Source of the DNA: Halochromatium roseum | Lineage (GTDB): Bacteria > Pseudomonadota > Gammaproteobacteria > Chromatiales > Chromatiaceae | Direction of reading: 5' to 3' | Assembly: GCF_016653315.1 (NCBI RefSeq) | Contig: NZ_NHSH01000052.1 | Location: 29,737-93,736 of the forward strand | DNA: 64,000 nucleotides | Part shown: positions 1 through 8,625 of the stretch, piece by piece | How the letters are laid out: every line of letters begins with the position of its first letter | Position numbering within the stretch: the first letter of the stretch is position 1 | Position numbers and translations under genes: made by a program | The notes under the pieces: model-generated | The model's input: only the letters and a program-made list of their open reading frames with translations | Databases searched by the model: none | What the model was told of the DNA's origin: nothing

Positions 1-747
1 GATCGCAAGGTCGATGTGCTTTTCTGCGGCGATTCGCCCGACATAGAGCGCGACCAGCGTGTCCTCACTGCAGCCCCAGGAGCTGCGCAGCCTCTCGCTA
101 CGATAATGCGGCGAAAAACGCTCGGTGTCGACGCCCCGGCTGAGCACATGCATGTTCTTGAAGCCGGCGGCGGCAAGATCGTCTCGCAACGCTTGTGTCG
201 GCACCAGCGTTGCCCCGGATCGGTTGTGGAAGCGTTTCAGGATCTCGATGATTGGCCGCATCAGCAAGCCAACCCCGTAATGGCTGCAGTATTGCTGGAA
301 CTGGGTATGAAAGCCGGTAAGCGTGGGGATGCCTTGACGTGCGGCGACCTGGAGAGCTGCGTGACCGAGCGGGCCTTCGGTGGCAATGTAGACCGCGTCC
401 GGTCGTGCGTCGCGCCATCGACGATGAATCTTGCCGAGTGCAGGGAGGCCAAAGCGCAGCCCGCGGTAGCCAGGCAAGGGCAGGCCGCCGACGAGCAGTT
501 CGGCAGGTTCTGGTTGCCGATTGCGCTCAGTGTTGCCGGCGCCTGATCGCCGCCGATCTGCAGGTTGTCGGGGTCTGACCAAGCTGACCTGATGTCCTCG
601 GCGCTCGAGCCCACGTGCGATCTGCGCCAGGGTATTGGCGACGCCGTTGATCTCTGGCAGGTAGGTCTCGGTGACCAGCGCGATGTGCAGTTTCGGCCGC
701 GCGATCGGCGACCCTGGGCTCTGGGTGTCGGCTTGGGGGGTCGTCAT
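1..747 (-). CDS. GT4-family glycosyltransferase, C-terminus beyond window edge
   Basis: The reading frame opens at 747 and runs off the left edge, giving about 249 residues. The N-terminal GT-B half is clear: the opening strand reads LHIALVTETYLPEINGVA, followed by LPGYRGLRFGLP, TEGPLGHAAL, GFHTQFQQY and SRGVDTERFSP. This resembles the MgtA-like GT4 group, which transfers sugars from nucleotide donors, often to lipid acceptors. The C-terminal donor-binding half with the EX7E motif is outside the window. Its ATG overlaps the stop of the upstream acyltransferase gene by four bases (ATGA), so the two are translationally coupled. The acceptor is not known; an aminolipid is an inference from the neighbours. 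Confidence 0.85.
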   Translation of the reverse strand, partial: MTTPQADTQSPGSPIARPKLHIALVTETYLPEINGVANTLAQIARGLERRGHQVSLVRPRQPADRRRSGAGNTERNRQPEPAELLVGGLPLPGYRGLRFGLPALGKIHRRWRDARPDAVYIATEGPLGHAALQVAARQGIPTLTGFHTQFQQYCSHYGVGLLMRPIIEILKRFHNRSGATLVPTQALRDDLAAAGFKNMHVLSRGVDTERFSPHYRSERLRSSWGCSEDTLVALYVGRIAAEKHIDLAI

Positions 748-1556
748 CGGTGTTTTTCTTCGTCGACACGCCGCCGGGCGTTGGCGCGATCTGCGGTGAC
801 AGTGATGTCGAGGGCCTGCGTAATCTGGGACTCGCATTTAGCGGCGAGCGTGCGTCGGTCCATGAGCGTGCTGGCGATGATGTCGAGGAAGTGCACCTTG
901 ACCTCAGTCTGTGGTTGGCAGAGAACGCGCCATAGATGTGCGATCAGTGTGTCGTCATCGATAAAGGGTGCGATGTGATCAGGGCTGTTGTTCGAGCCGT
1001 AACGGATCGCAACCGGCTGTACATCGATTCTGGATTGTTGCGCTGCAGCAAGCAGCCGCGGGTGAAAGCGTCGCAGTTGGTGGCCGTCGCTGGTGGTTCC
1101 TTCCGGAAAGATCACGACCGCCTGTCGCTCGCGAACCTGTTCAGCGATGCGTGCGATCAGGTCAGCGGTTTGGTTGCCGCCGCGCTTGATGAAGAGGGTT
1201 CCGATCTGTGCCGACATCCAGCCGATCATCGGCCAGCCGCGTACCTCTGACTTGGAGAGGAAATTGATCGGCGCGAGTGAGCCGAGTACTGGCACATCGA
1301 GCCAGGAAATGTGGTTGGCAACGAGCAAGACGCGTTTCGCTGAGCGTCCCTGAGCGCGGATCTTGAGTCCGAGCATCGGTGTGAGCCGCCGGTACCACCA
1401 GTGAACGATGATCGGACGTGCGTTGTTGATGCCACCGATGCCAAGCGTACGCCAGAGCGCCAAGCCGACAACGATGAGCGCGCCAAACAGAAGATGTCCG
1501 CCGATTGCGACGACGCGCATCGTCGCTCGCAGGCTGCCCGGGTTCGGTCGAGCCAT
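744..1556 (-). CDS. 1-acyl-glycerol-3-phosphate acyltransferase family protein (PlsC/OlsA-like)
   Basis: The protein has 270 residues with one hydrophobic N-terminal segment (about 12-35). The PlsC signatures are present: NHISWLD around residue 82 (the HX4D catalytic block) and FPEGTTSDG around 150. The family moves an acyl chain from acyl-ACP or acyl-CoA to a lyso-lipid at the inner membrane. The gene lies 9 bp downstream of an OlsB-like N-acyltransferase and overlaps the next glycosyltransferase by 4 bp. In that context it may act as OlsA, the O-acyltransferase that completes ornithine lipid, but it could also be a general lysophosphatidate acyltransferase. Confidence 0.85.
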   Translation of the reverse strand: MARPNPGSLRATMRVVAIGGHLLFGALIVVGLALWRTLGIGGINNARPIIVHWWYRRLTPMLGLKIRAQGRSAKRVLLVANHISWLDVPVLGSLAPINFLSKSEVRGWPMIGWMSAQIGTLFIKRGGNQTADLIARIAEQVRERQAVVIFPEGTTSDGHQLRRFHPRLLAAAQQSRIDVQPVAIRYGSNNSPDHIAPFIDDDTLIAHLWRVLCQPQTEVKVHFLDIIASTLMDRRTLAAKCESQITQALDITVTADRANARRRVDEEKHR

Positions 1557-1565
1557 CTGTGATTC

Positions 1566-2411
1566 CTAGATGCGCTCCAGAAAGTGCCGAGCATAGCTCG
1601 GGTTGAGCGAGCGCATATCGAGCAACATCAAGACGTCGGCGACCTCAAAATCGGGGTCGCGACAGGGCTCACCGCAGGCAACGGCACCGAGGCGGACATA
1701 GCCCTTGAGCAATGCCGGGAGGGGCGCGTCGAGCACATCGGTGGCGCCGACAGCTGTCAGAAGTGGGACTCGGGGAATGACTTGCATGGTGTCCGGTGCC
1801 ATGGCCTGGCGACGTAGGCGGTTCATGATGGCGGCGGCTTGGCAGTCGTTCTCGCCGAGCGGAACGCTGGCGCAGCCAAACAGGTAATCGATCTGGTGTT
1901 GCTGAATATACTGGGCAACGCCTGACCAGAGTACCGCAATGACGGAGCCGTGGCGGCATTCATGAGACACGCAGGTGCGACCAAGCTCTAACAGGCGGCC
2001 GGGCAACGATGGGATGATGCCAAGCTCGAACTCGCTCTCGGAATAGAACCTGCCGATCCGTTCAGCGCTCTGGTTACTGAGCAAGCGCGTGCAGCCGACG
2101 ACGCGGTTGGTTCTGGTCTCGCGCACCAAGAGATGCTCGCAAAAGGCGTCGAATTCATCGATATCGAGTCCATGCTCGCCGGTTTTGAGCTTGGCGCCGA
2201 GTTCTTCGCCAAAGACTTGGTAGCGCAGCGCTTGTGCCTCTCGAACCGCCTCCGGGGAATCGGCTAGCTCGACGAACAGACGCTCACCGCGTTTGAAGCT
2301 AAGCGCAGCTGTACTTGCTCCCATATTCGCTCCCATATTCGCTCCCATATTCGCTCCCATATTCGCTCCCATATTCGCTCCCATATCCGCTCTTATGTTC
2401 GCTTCGACCAT
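1566..2411 (-). CDS. OlsB-like GNAT N-acyltransferase (ornithine lipid synthesis family)
   Basis: The protein has up to 281 residues. After a repeat-derived N-terminus it matches the OlsB/hemolysin-like acyltransferase family, with LRYQVFGEELGA, DEFDAFCEHLLV, GCTRLL and the ELGRTCV block. OlsB joins a 3-hydroxyacyl group from acyl-ACP to the amino group of ornithine. The first 30 residues come from a 12-bp tandem repeat giving Met-Gly-Ala-Asn units, so possible ATG starts lie at 2411, 2384, 2372, 2360, 2348, 2336 and 2324. Those from 2372 onward each have GGGAG five bases upstream, while 2411 has no good ribosome site. The true start is therefore uncertain and may be plural. It is the first gene of the operon with the PlsC-like and GT4 genes. 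Confidence 0.8.
   Translation of the reverse strand: MVEANIRADMGANMGANMGANMGANMGANMGASTAALSFKRGERLFVELADSPEAVREAQALRYQVFGEELGAKLKTGEHGLDIDEFDAFCEHLLVRETRTNRVVGCTRLLSNQSAERIGRFYSESEFELGIIPSLPGRLLELGRTCVSHECRHGSVIAVLWSGVAQYIQQHQIDYLFGCASVPLGENDCQAAAIMNRLRRQAMAPDTMQVIPRVPLLTAVGATDVLDAPLPALLKGYVRLGAVACGEPCRDPDFEVADVLMLLDMRSLNPSYARHFLERI
2313..2396 (-). repeat. 12-bp tandem repeat carrying SD and ATG in every unit
   Basis: Five perfect copies of a 12-bp unit occupy 2325-2384, flanked by a degenerate copy on each side. On the coding strand the unit reads ATGGGAGCGAAT, so each copy holds an ATG and, two bases later, a GGGAG placed five bases before the next ATG. It encodes Met-Gly-Ala-Asn. Copy-number change would not alter the frame but would change the number of start sites. 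Confidence 0.95.
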
Positions 2412-2525
2412 CGCTACGGGATAACGGATCAGTGTAGCGGAGGCCGATGTCGATCAAATGGCACTTGGGTGACAGGTGGATGACGGAACGGGGTCTGGAC
2501 GCGCTCTGCTGGTCGCGCTTTGTCG

Positions 2526-3182
2526 TTAGCTGCGCAGTGATCGGATCGGCCAGCCGCGCTCATGGGCGATGGCGGCCAGGCGCTCGTCAGGATCGATCGC
2601 GACCGGGAAGTCCACCGTTTCGAGCAATGGCAGATCGTTGATCGAATCGCTGTAGAAGATGCTGCCGCTCAAGCTTGCCGCATGCGCATCTAGCCACTGA
2701 CGGAGGCGTTCAACCTTGCCTTCGCGAAACGCCGGTGTGCCGACGGTTTGGCCGCTATAGTGTCCGTCAACGAGGGCGGGCTCGGTCGCTATCAGGTGTT
2801 CGATGCCGAACCGCTCGGCAATGGGCGCGGTAACAAAGGCGTTGGTTGCGGTAATGATCATGAGCGTATCACCGTTGCTTCGGTGCTGCTCGACCAGGGC
2901 ATGCGCTGCTGGCAGCATGATTGGCTCGATGCGCTCGCGGACGAAGGTTTCGCGCCAGCGCTCGAGCTGTGCGCGCGGGTGCTGGCTCAGGGGCGCGAGC
3001 GAGAAGCGCAGAAAGGCGTCGATATCAAGCCGTCCAGCGCGGTAGTCGTCGTAGAACTGCTGGTTGGCTCGCTCGTACTGTTCGCCGTCGACGACGCCGA
3101 GGTCGATGAGGTGACGCCCCCACAGGTAATCGGAATCTCCGCCGAGCAGTGTATTGTCAAGATCGAAGATGGCAAGAGGCAT
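2526..3182 (-). CDS. HAD-IB family phosphatase (SerB-like)
   Basis: This 218-residue cytoplasmic hydrolase starts with the HAD nucleophile motif FDLDNTLLGGDSD (Asp7 and Asp9 in the DxDN arrangement). It has ITATN near residue 111 for motif II and SDSINDLPLLE near 178 for the acidic motif. This is the HAD-IB hypothetical phosphatase group related to phosphoserine phosphatase. The substrate cannot be read from the sequence. The gene stands alone on the minus strand, and rppH diverges from it. Confidence 0.85.
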   Translation of the reverse strand: MPLAIFDLDNTLLGGDSDYLWGRHLIDLGVVDGEQYERANQQFYDDYRAGRLDIDAFLRFSLAPLSQHPRAQLERWRETFVRERIEPIMLPAAHALVEQHRSNGDTLMIITATNAFVTAPIAERFGIEHLIATEPALVDGHYSGQTVGTPAFREGKVERLRQWLDAHAASLSGSIFYSDSINDLPLLETVDFPVAIDPDERLAAIAHERGWPIRSLRS

Positions 3183-3426
3183 GGTTTGGCCTTAAAGGCG
3201 GCTTGGGCTGATGAGGCTAGGATTATCTCGGATTTGGCCATACCCTCGCCCGGCTTTGGCGCTGGCATGGCCCAAAAGGGCCTGCGCTTAAGTCTGAATC
3301 GGGTGTGAAATGCGATAGCCAGTGTTGTTCAGGGAAAGCATCGAGTCTCTGTGGCCCTTCGCGGGATTTGAAGCGGCTAGGCAGATTGTGGAAGAATGCC
3401 AACGAAACTCAAAAAGGTACAGCAAC

Positions 3427-3978
3427 TTGATCGACGGGGACGGTTTCCGGCCAAACGTCGGCATCATCTTGAGCAACGCAGACCGCCGCCTGTTCTGGGG
3501 GCGCCGTGTCGGGCAAAACGCGTGGCAGTTTCCACAGGGTGGGATCAAGTCCGACGAGACACCGCTCGAGGCGATGTATCGCGAATTGGAGGAGGAAGTT
3601 GGCCTGTTGCCAGGACATGTCAAAGTTCTTGGCTGCACGCGAGGCTGGCTTCGCTACCGCTTGCCCAAGCGCTTTATCCGGCGTCACTGCGGTCCGATCT
3701 GCATTGGCCAAAAGCAGGTGTGGTACTTGCTCAGGGTCCAATGCGGGGAAGGCGACTTTTGCCTCGATCGCAGCGAAAAGCCTGAGTTCGATGCCTGGCG
3801 CTGGGTCCGCTACTGGTATCCGGTACAGGATGTCGTCTACTTCAAGCGCCGCGTTTATGAACGTGCATTGCACGAGTTGGCGCCGCTGCTGTATCCGGAT
3901 GGCGTTCCGGCATTCGATATCATGGCTCCGCAGGTCCAGCAGAGTAGCCGCGGCTACTTGCGCCAACGCCGGCGTTAG
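3427..3978 (+). CDS. rppH: RNA 5'-pyrophosphohydrolase RppH
   Basis: This Nudix hydrolase removes pyrophosphate from 5'-triphosphate RNA and so starts RNase E-dependent mRNA decay. I place the start at TTG 3427, because E. coli RppH begins MIDDDGYRPNVG and this reading gives [12 protein letters not shown], with an AAAGG ribosome site about nine bases upstream. The Nudix box runs from GGIKSDE to RELEEEVGL, matching GX5EX7REUXEEXGU. The family blocks WLRYRLPKR and [11 protein letters not shown] follow. The resulting 183 residues suit the family. An open extension upstream to 3322 has no family similarity. Confidence 0.93.
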   Translation: MIDGDGFRPNVGIILSNADRRLFWGRRVGQNAWQFPQGGIKSDETPLEAMYRELEEEVGLLPGHVKVLGCTRGWLRYRLPKRFIRRHCGPICIGQKQVWYLLRVQCGEGDFCLDRSEKPEFDAWRWVRYWYPVQDVVYFKRRVYERALHELAPLLYPDGVPAFDIMAPQVQQSSRGYLRQRRR

Positions 3979-3987
3979 CTGAGGACC

Positions 3988-5400
3988 TTATAGGCCGCCT
4001 GACTCTGACTCGGGCACGACAAGCGGGAGCCCCTTGCCGGGGTTCAGGATGTCGTTCGGATCAAACTGCGCCTTGATGGCGCGCATCAGAGCGAGCGCGG
4101 GTGGGTCGATCTCGCGGTCGACGAAGTCGCGTTTCTCGAGCCCGACCCCGTGCTCACCGGAGAGGGTGCCACCAAGCGCGACGACGCAATCGAAGACGCC
4201 GGCGAGGCAGTCGGCTGCGCGCGCCATCTCATCAACGTCGTCTGGATTGACCAGCAGGTTGACATGGATGTTGCCATTACCAGCATGGCCGAAGTTGACG
4301 ATGCGGATGCGATGCTGGCGTCCAAGCTGCTCTAGGGTGTCGATAAAGGTTGCGATCCTGGAGACCGGCACCACCACATCTTCATTGATCTTCTTGGGTG
4401 CGACATGCCTCAGCGCCGGAGAGAGGGCCTTACGGGTGCGCCAGAGTGCAGCGATTTGTTCACGGTCGCGGGCGACGCTGAGGTCAAGCAGGCCGGGATT
4501 GCGAGCCGCTGAAGCGACGGCATCGGCGGTGGTCGAAACGCAGTCAGCCGGTCCGTCGACCTCGATCATCAGGAGCGCGCCAGTGTCGGCGCTGACGCCG
4601 AGGTCGGAGTATTGGCGCACCATGTCGATCGCCGCGGCGTCCATGAATTCCAGCGCGCAGGGGGTGATTGGCTGCGCCATGATGGCTGCCACTGCGTCCG
4701 CTGCGGCCTGGATATTGCGATAGGTTGCTCGCAGGGTCTGCTTCGCTTCGGCCCTTGGAGTGAGCTTCAGCGTCGCTTCAGTGATCAGCGCTAGGGTTCC
4801 TTCGGAGCCGATGATCAAGCGAGTCAGGTCATAGCCGACCACGCCCTTGGTGGTGAGGACGCCAGTGCGAATGCACTGGCCGCTGCCGGTGACCGCCGCT
4901 AGGCCCAGGGTGTTCTCGCGCGGGGTACCGTACTTCACTGCGCGCGGGCCGGCCGAGTTATACGCTAGGTTGCCGCCAATGGTGCAGATCGCGGCGCTGG
5001 TGGGGTCGGGCGGCCAAAAGAAACCCTGTTCGCCCAAGGCGCGCTGCAGGGTCTCGTTGACGACCCCGGGCTCGACCACGGCGAGTCGGTTGGCCGGGTC
5101 GATGCGCAGGATGCGGTTCATGCGCTCGAAGGCGATGACGATGCCGTTGCGCTCCGGCACCGTGGCGCCGGTGGTTCCGGTGCCGAGTCCGCGTGCGGTG
5201 ATGGGAAAGCCGTGTTGGTTCGCGAGTTGAACCAGCGCCTCGACTTGCTCGGCGTTGGTGACGAAGGCAACCGCTGCGGGCAGGCCTTGGCGGCGACTAT
5301 TGTCGTAGCCGTAAGGCCAGCAGTCGCCTGGGTCGGTCAGCAGAGACTTCGGGCCAACGATCTCTGTTAGGCCCTGGATGGCGGAAGGATCAAGCGCCAT
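3988..5400 (-). CDS. FAD-linked 2-hydroxyacid dehydrogenase (GlcD/D-lactate dehydrogenase family)
   Basis: The product has 470 residues when started at MALDPSAIQGL (5400). A longer open frame upstream lies antisense-like over dolP and lacks family features. The FAD-binding PCMH domain contains GLGTGTTGATVP and GNLAYNSAGPRAVKYG. The C-terminal FAD-oxidase domain contains NFGHAGNGNIHVN and GGTLSGEHGVGLEKR. The family oxidises glycolate, D-lactate or D-2-hydroxyglutarate. No glcE or glcF lies beside it, which favours a single-subunit D-lactate-type enzyme over glycolate oxidase. The ATG lies inside the last codons of dolP (11-base overlap), suggesting coupled translation. Confidence 0.85.
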   Translation of the reverse strand: MALDPSAIQGLTEIVGPKSLLTDPGDCWPYGYDNSRRQGLPAAVAFVTNAEQVEALVQLANQHGFPITARGLGTGTTGATVPERNGIVIAFERMNRILRIDPANRLAVVEPGVVNETLQRALGEQGFFWPPDPTSAAICTIGGNLAYNSAGPRAVKYGTPRENTLGLAAVTGSGQCIRTGVLTTKGVVGYDLTRLIIGSEGTLALITEATLKLTPRAEAKQTLRATYRNIQAAADAVAAIMAQPITPCALEFMDAAAIDMVRQYSDLGVSADTGALLMIEVDGPADCVSTTADAVASAARNPGLLDLSVARDREQIAALWRTRKALSPALRHVAPKKINEDVVVPVSRIATFIDTLEQLGRQHRIRIVNFGHAGNGNIHVNLLVNPDDVDEMARAADCLAGVFDCVVALGGTLSGEHGVGLEKRDFVDREIDPPALALMRAIKAQFDPNDILNPGKGLPLVVPESESGGL

Positions 5401-6064
5401 CAGTCTGTGTCTGTGCTGACGAATCGGTTGCTGATGGGCTGCTTGATGGCGATTTCGGCTCGATATACTCGAACAACTTGACGACGCGAACGACGCCGGG
5501 CAGTCGGCGTACGACCTCGGTCGTGGTATCAGCCTCTTCACGCGTGACCAGGCCCATCAGGTAGACGATGCCGTCTTCGGTGACGATCTTGACGCGGGTT
5601 GCGTCGAACCCCTTGACGCCTCTGCCACCGCCGATCGCGATCTTGGCGCGTGAGGTGATCAAGGCATCCTGACTCTCTTGCGCGAGCGAGATCGACGGTC
5701 CGATCTGGACCTCATCGTAGACCCTGGTGACCTTCGGTAGCTGACTGACGATCTCGGCGAAGCGCCTCTTCACCTCGGCGCTGTCGGCTTGGCCGGTCAG
5801 GAGCACCTGGTAGTTATAGCTGGTGATCGAGATGCGGCTCGCCTGCTCGACCTCCGGGGTCTGGAAGAAGTGGTGTTTCGCCTTGATCTCGATCATCTCG
5901 TCGTCGAGCACGGTACTTGCTGACCGGCGCTCATGCAGGACCGAGGCGCCGTATGCGGTTCCGACCACTGCTGCTGGCGCGCAGCCCTGGAGGAGCGGGG
6001 TTAGGCCGCTGGCTATGACGACCAGGAGCGCTCGAATCAGATTAGGAACTGGCAGCAAAGGCAT
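5390..6064 (-). CDS. dolP: BON-domain outer-membrane lipoprotein, DolP (YraP)-like
   Basis: Starting at ATG 6064 the product is 224 residues with a signal peptide and a Cys after LTPLLQG (LLQGC), consistent with a lipoprotein. Two BON domains follow, about residues 50-120 and 130-200, with VLLTGQADS and VYLMGLVTREEAD as their strand-turn blocks. DolP binds anionic phospholipids and supports outer-membrane integrity and septal cell-wall splitting. The order lpoA-yraN-dolP matches E. coli except that diaA is absent. Its start overlaps the yraN end by 23 bases. Confidence 0.87.
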   Translation of the reverse strand: MPLLPVPNLIRALLVVIASGLTPLLQGCAPAAVVGTAYGASVLHERRSASTVLDDEMIEIKAKHHFFQTPEVEQASRISITSYNYQVLLTGQADSAEVKRRFAEIVSQLPKVTRVYDEVQIGPSISLAQESQDALITSRAKIAIGGGRGVKGFDATRVKIVTEDGIVYLMGLVTREEADTTTEVVRRLPGVVRVVKLFEYIEPKSPSSSPSATDSSAQTQTDGA

Positions 6065-6410
6065 GACGAATCCATTGGATGGCGCCGGCGCCATCGATGG
6101 CGATGACGTCAAACCGGCATGGCAGATTGATCGAGTGGCGTTGTAGATAATAGGCCGCAGCGGCGCTGAGGCGCGCCTGTTTGCGTGGGTCGACACTGGC
6201 CGCAGCACCGCCGAAACGAGCGGATGCACGAAAGCGGACTTCAACAAACACCAGTGTCTCGCCATCGCGCATCACCAGGTCCAGCTCACCACGTTTGCAA
6301 CGCACATTGCTGGCGACATGATCGAGCCCTTGTCGCTCCAAATAGCGGCGGGCTTGCTGCTCCTGATAGTCGCCGAGCCGTTTGCGCCAGGGGGTTGCCT
6401 TGGTGGTCAA
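6042..6410 (-). CDS. yraN: UPF0102 family protein YraN
   Basis: This 122-residue protein has the restriction-endonuclease-like fold of the UPF0102 family. The motifs NVRCKRGELDLVMRD and VFVEVRFRAS give the E-x-D...E-x-R pattern of a possible metal-dependent nuclease. The biological role is not established. It sits 45 bases after lpoA and overlaps dolP, the usual gammaproteobacterial context. Confidence 0.92.
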   Translation of the reverse strand: MTTKATPWRKRLGDYQEQQARRYLERQGLDHVASNVRCKRGELDLVMRDGETLVFVEVRFRASARFGGAAASVDPRKQARLSAAAAYYLQRHSINLPCRFDVIAIDGAGAIQWIRHAFAASS

Positions 6411-6455
6411 GATCGCGCGCTCGAGGTGCGAGCTGGTCGATGGGCTTGCATGGGC

Positions 6456-8396
6456 TCAATCCCCACTGGATTCAGGTTCGGTCGTGTCGATGCGGTCTGC
6501 TGTGGTCACCCCCGAACCGGTAAAACGCGCCAGCGTCAACTGTCGTTGCACCTGGCCGCGCGAGTCGACGCTCAGCCCACCGGTCTCGCCGGGAAAGAAG
6601 GTGCCAGGCTGGCGGCCCATCTCGCTGATGCGCGGGCTGAGCCGATAAGCGTCGATGCCCATCGCGTAGAGTCTCGCAAGCGGACCGCTGACGTCGCCTA
6701 GGGTTCCTTGCAGGGCCTGACGTGAGAGTCTATCGGAGCGTTGTTGGTCGAGCAGCCAGGGGATGTCGACGAAGTACAGGCCGGCCAAGGTTTGATCTCG
6801 CGAGGGGTTGAAGGCGCCGTCGTAGACATGCGAGGTGGCGATGACGGGGACCGCAACCCCGGTGAGCCGCAGCGCCTCCCAAAGCGAGGCGACGTTCTGG
6901 GTTGTGGCGACAAGAAAGACGACTTGTGCATCGCTGCTGGCCACGGATTCGGCGGCGTTGCTGACTGAGCCATAGGTGGGCTGTGCAACGAGGGTGCCGC
7001 CAAGCGCCCGCCACTGGCTGCGGAACGCGTCCGCCATTCTTGAGCCCCAAGCGCTCTGGGGATAGACCAGTGCCGCGCGCTTCAACCCCGCTGCAAAGGC
7101 GTAGTTGGCGGCGTTCATGGCCTCGTCTTCTGGGGCGAGCGAGAATTGGTAAAGGTTCGGTGTCGTCGCACCGCTGGCGCGGTTGAGGGCAAGGGTCGGC
7201 ACCGGCAGCGCGCCCTGGCGGGCAAGCGCGGTCACGGATGATTTCTGCAGCGGTCCGATCACCAGGCTGGCGCCGGCATCGACATCCTGTGCGTATGCGG
7301 AGGCGCTATCTGCCCCGAAGCTCAGCCTGGGGCGGGTGCCGCTGCGGTCGGCTTCGTAGGCAGCCATGATGCCGTCTTTAATGGCCCTGCCCGCAGCACC
7401 GAATTGTCCGCTGGTCGGCAGCAGAACCAGTGCGTTGGTGCCAGCAGCGTAGCCGCCGGCAAGCGTTGTGAAGTAGGCGTCATCAAGTCCGGCAAGGGCG
7501 GGATGGCTCGAGTGGTTCTTGTCCCACCAGGATTTTAGGCTGGCATTGAGTTCGGGGGTGGCGATGCTCTTCCCTGCGAGGATCTGTGCCAGTTCAATCC
7601 AGCCACGCATGCGTCCTTTGGCGGCCTTTTCGGCCTCTGCAAGACGCGCCTGACTGAGACTGCTCAGGGTGAAGAGAAGCGAGACTTGGTTGTCCATGCG
7701 CGCATCGGGTGAGGTGAGCAGCCGGTCGAGTTGATCGAGCTTCTCGGCGGCCCGCACGTGCTCTTTGTTGAGCCGATAAGCCGCCGCAAGGGAACCGAAG
7801 TATTGCGTTTTCAGCTCCTTTGTCAGTGCGCCTGAGTTGACGCGATCGAGGGTGCTGATGGCTTCGGCGGCGCGGCCGCGGCTGAGTGCGACATCGGCCT
7901 GCAGCAGCAGTGCGGCCTGGCGTTGCGAGGCGGTTAATGCCGCTTGATCCAGTGCCAGCAGGATGCGGCTTGCGCGCTGTGCGTCACCGGCCCGGAGCAG
8001 TGCTTTCGCTGCTTCGATCTCAAGCTGTTGGCGTGCTGGTGGTGCGGTGGTCTTGGCCAGTGCGAGATAGGCGTCAGCCGCCGCACCGGGTTGATCTTCG
8101 CGCTCCAATCTACGGGCTTCCGCGAGTGCATTTGGCGGTAGGGTTTCGAGCAAGCGGTTGGCGTCTTTGACGGGGTCCATGGCGCAGCCAGCAATCAGGC
8201 TGAGACCGATGATCAACGCCAGGGCAGCAAGCCGCGCGGTTGAGCTGATTTTCGCGTGCAGCAATCGCTGCAGCTTCCGCGGTCGTGATGCGCGATGACC
8301 ATGAGCCTTCGCCTGTGTTGGAGGGCGCGAATGGCCTTGACAAAGCGTTGTCGAGATTATTTGTTGGAGCTGTCGATCGAGGTGATGAGCAGGCAT
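6456..8396 (-). CDS. lpoA: Penicillin-binding protein activator LpoA
   Basis: About 646 residues. The second of two adjacent ATGs (8399 and 8396) is chosen because GGAG lies six bases ahead of it. A long basic leader precedes the lipobox LIAGC, so this is an outer-membrane lipoprotein. The N-terminal half has helical TPR-like repeats (Ala/Leu-rich, about 80-280). The C-terminal half is a periplasmic-binding-protein fold with LLPTSGQFGAAGRAIKDG near its start. LpoA crosses the periplasm to stimulate the transpeptidase PBP1A. The gene is divergent from rsmI in E. coli; here two extra lipoprotein genes sit between them. Confidence 0.9.
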   Translation of the reverse strand: MPAHHLDRQLQQIISTTLCQGHSRPPTQAKAHGHRASRPRKLQRLLHAKISSTARLAALALIIGLSLIAGCAMDPVKDANRLLETLPPNALAEARRLEREDQPGAAADAYLALAKTTAPPARQQLEIEAAKALLRAGDAQRASRILLALDQAALTASQRQAALLLQADVALSRGRAAEAISTLDRVNSGALTKELKTQYFGSLAAAYRLNKEHVRAAEKLDQLDRLLTSPDARMDNQVSLLFTLSSLSQARLAEAEKAAKGRMRGWIELAQILAGKSIATPELNASLKSWWDKNHSSHPALAGLDDAYFTTLAGGYAAGTNALVLLPTSGQFGAAGRAIKDGIMAAYEADRSGTRPRLSFGADSASAYAQDVDAGASLVIGPLQKSSVTALARQGALPVPTLALNRASGATTPNLYQFSLAPEDEAMNAANYAFAAGLKRAALVYPQSAWGSRMADAFRSQWRALGGTLVAQPTYGSVSNAAESVASSDAQVVFLVATTQNVASLWEALRLTGVAVPVIATSHVYDGAFNPSRDQTLAGLYFVDIPWLLDQQRSDRLSRQALQGTLGDVSGPLARLYAMGIDAYRLSPRISEMGRQPGTFFPGETGGLSVDSRGQVQRQLTLARFTGSGVTTADRIDTTEPESSGD

Positions 8397-8512
8397 CATT
8401 GACTCCGAAGATATAACCGATGGGATCGAGCCGAAAGAGACTCCGCTCCGGTACCAAGCGTCTTTTTCACGGCGATCGGTCATCGCGTGCACTGATCGGC
8501 TGAGGGTAGGGC

Positions 8513-8598
8513 GGAATGTTTTGGGTTTAATCGTTTAGGTTTGATGGTTGTTTGATTTTTATTTAATGGTTGTTATGTTTAATTGTTGTTAATGGTTT
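8513..8598. other. AT-rich, strand-asymmetric block upstream of lpoA
   Basis: Over 86 bases the plus strand contains a single C (8532) and is built from T, G and A. It contrasts sharply with the GC-rich surroundings. It lies between the FlgO-like gene and lpoA and is probably the lpoA promoter region. On the lpoA strand it is a C/A-rich tract with almost no G. I see no clear -35/-10 pair. Confidence 0.7.
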
Positions 8599-8625
8599 CG
8601 ATGCAACGATACGCGCAAGAGGTGG

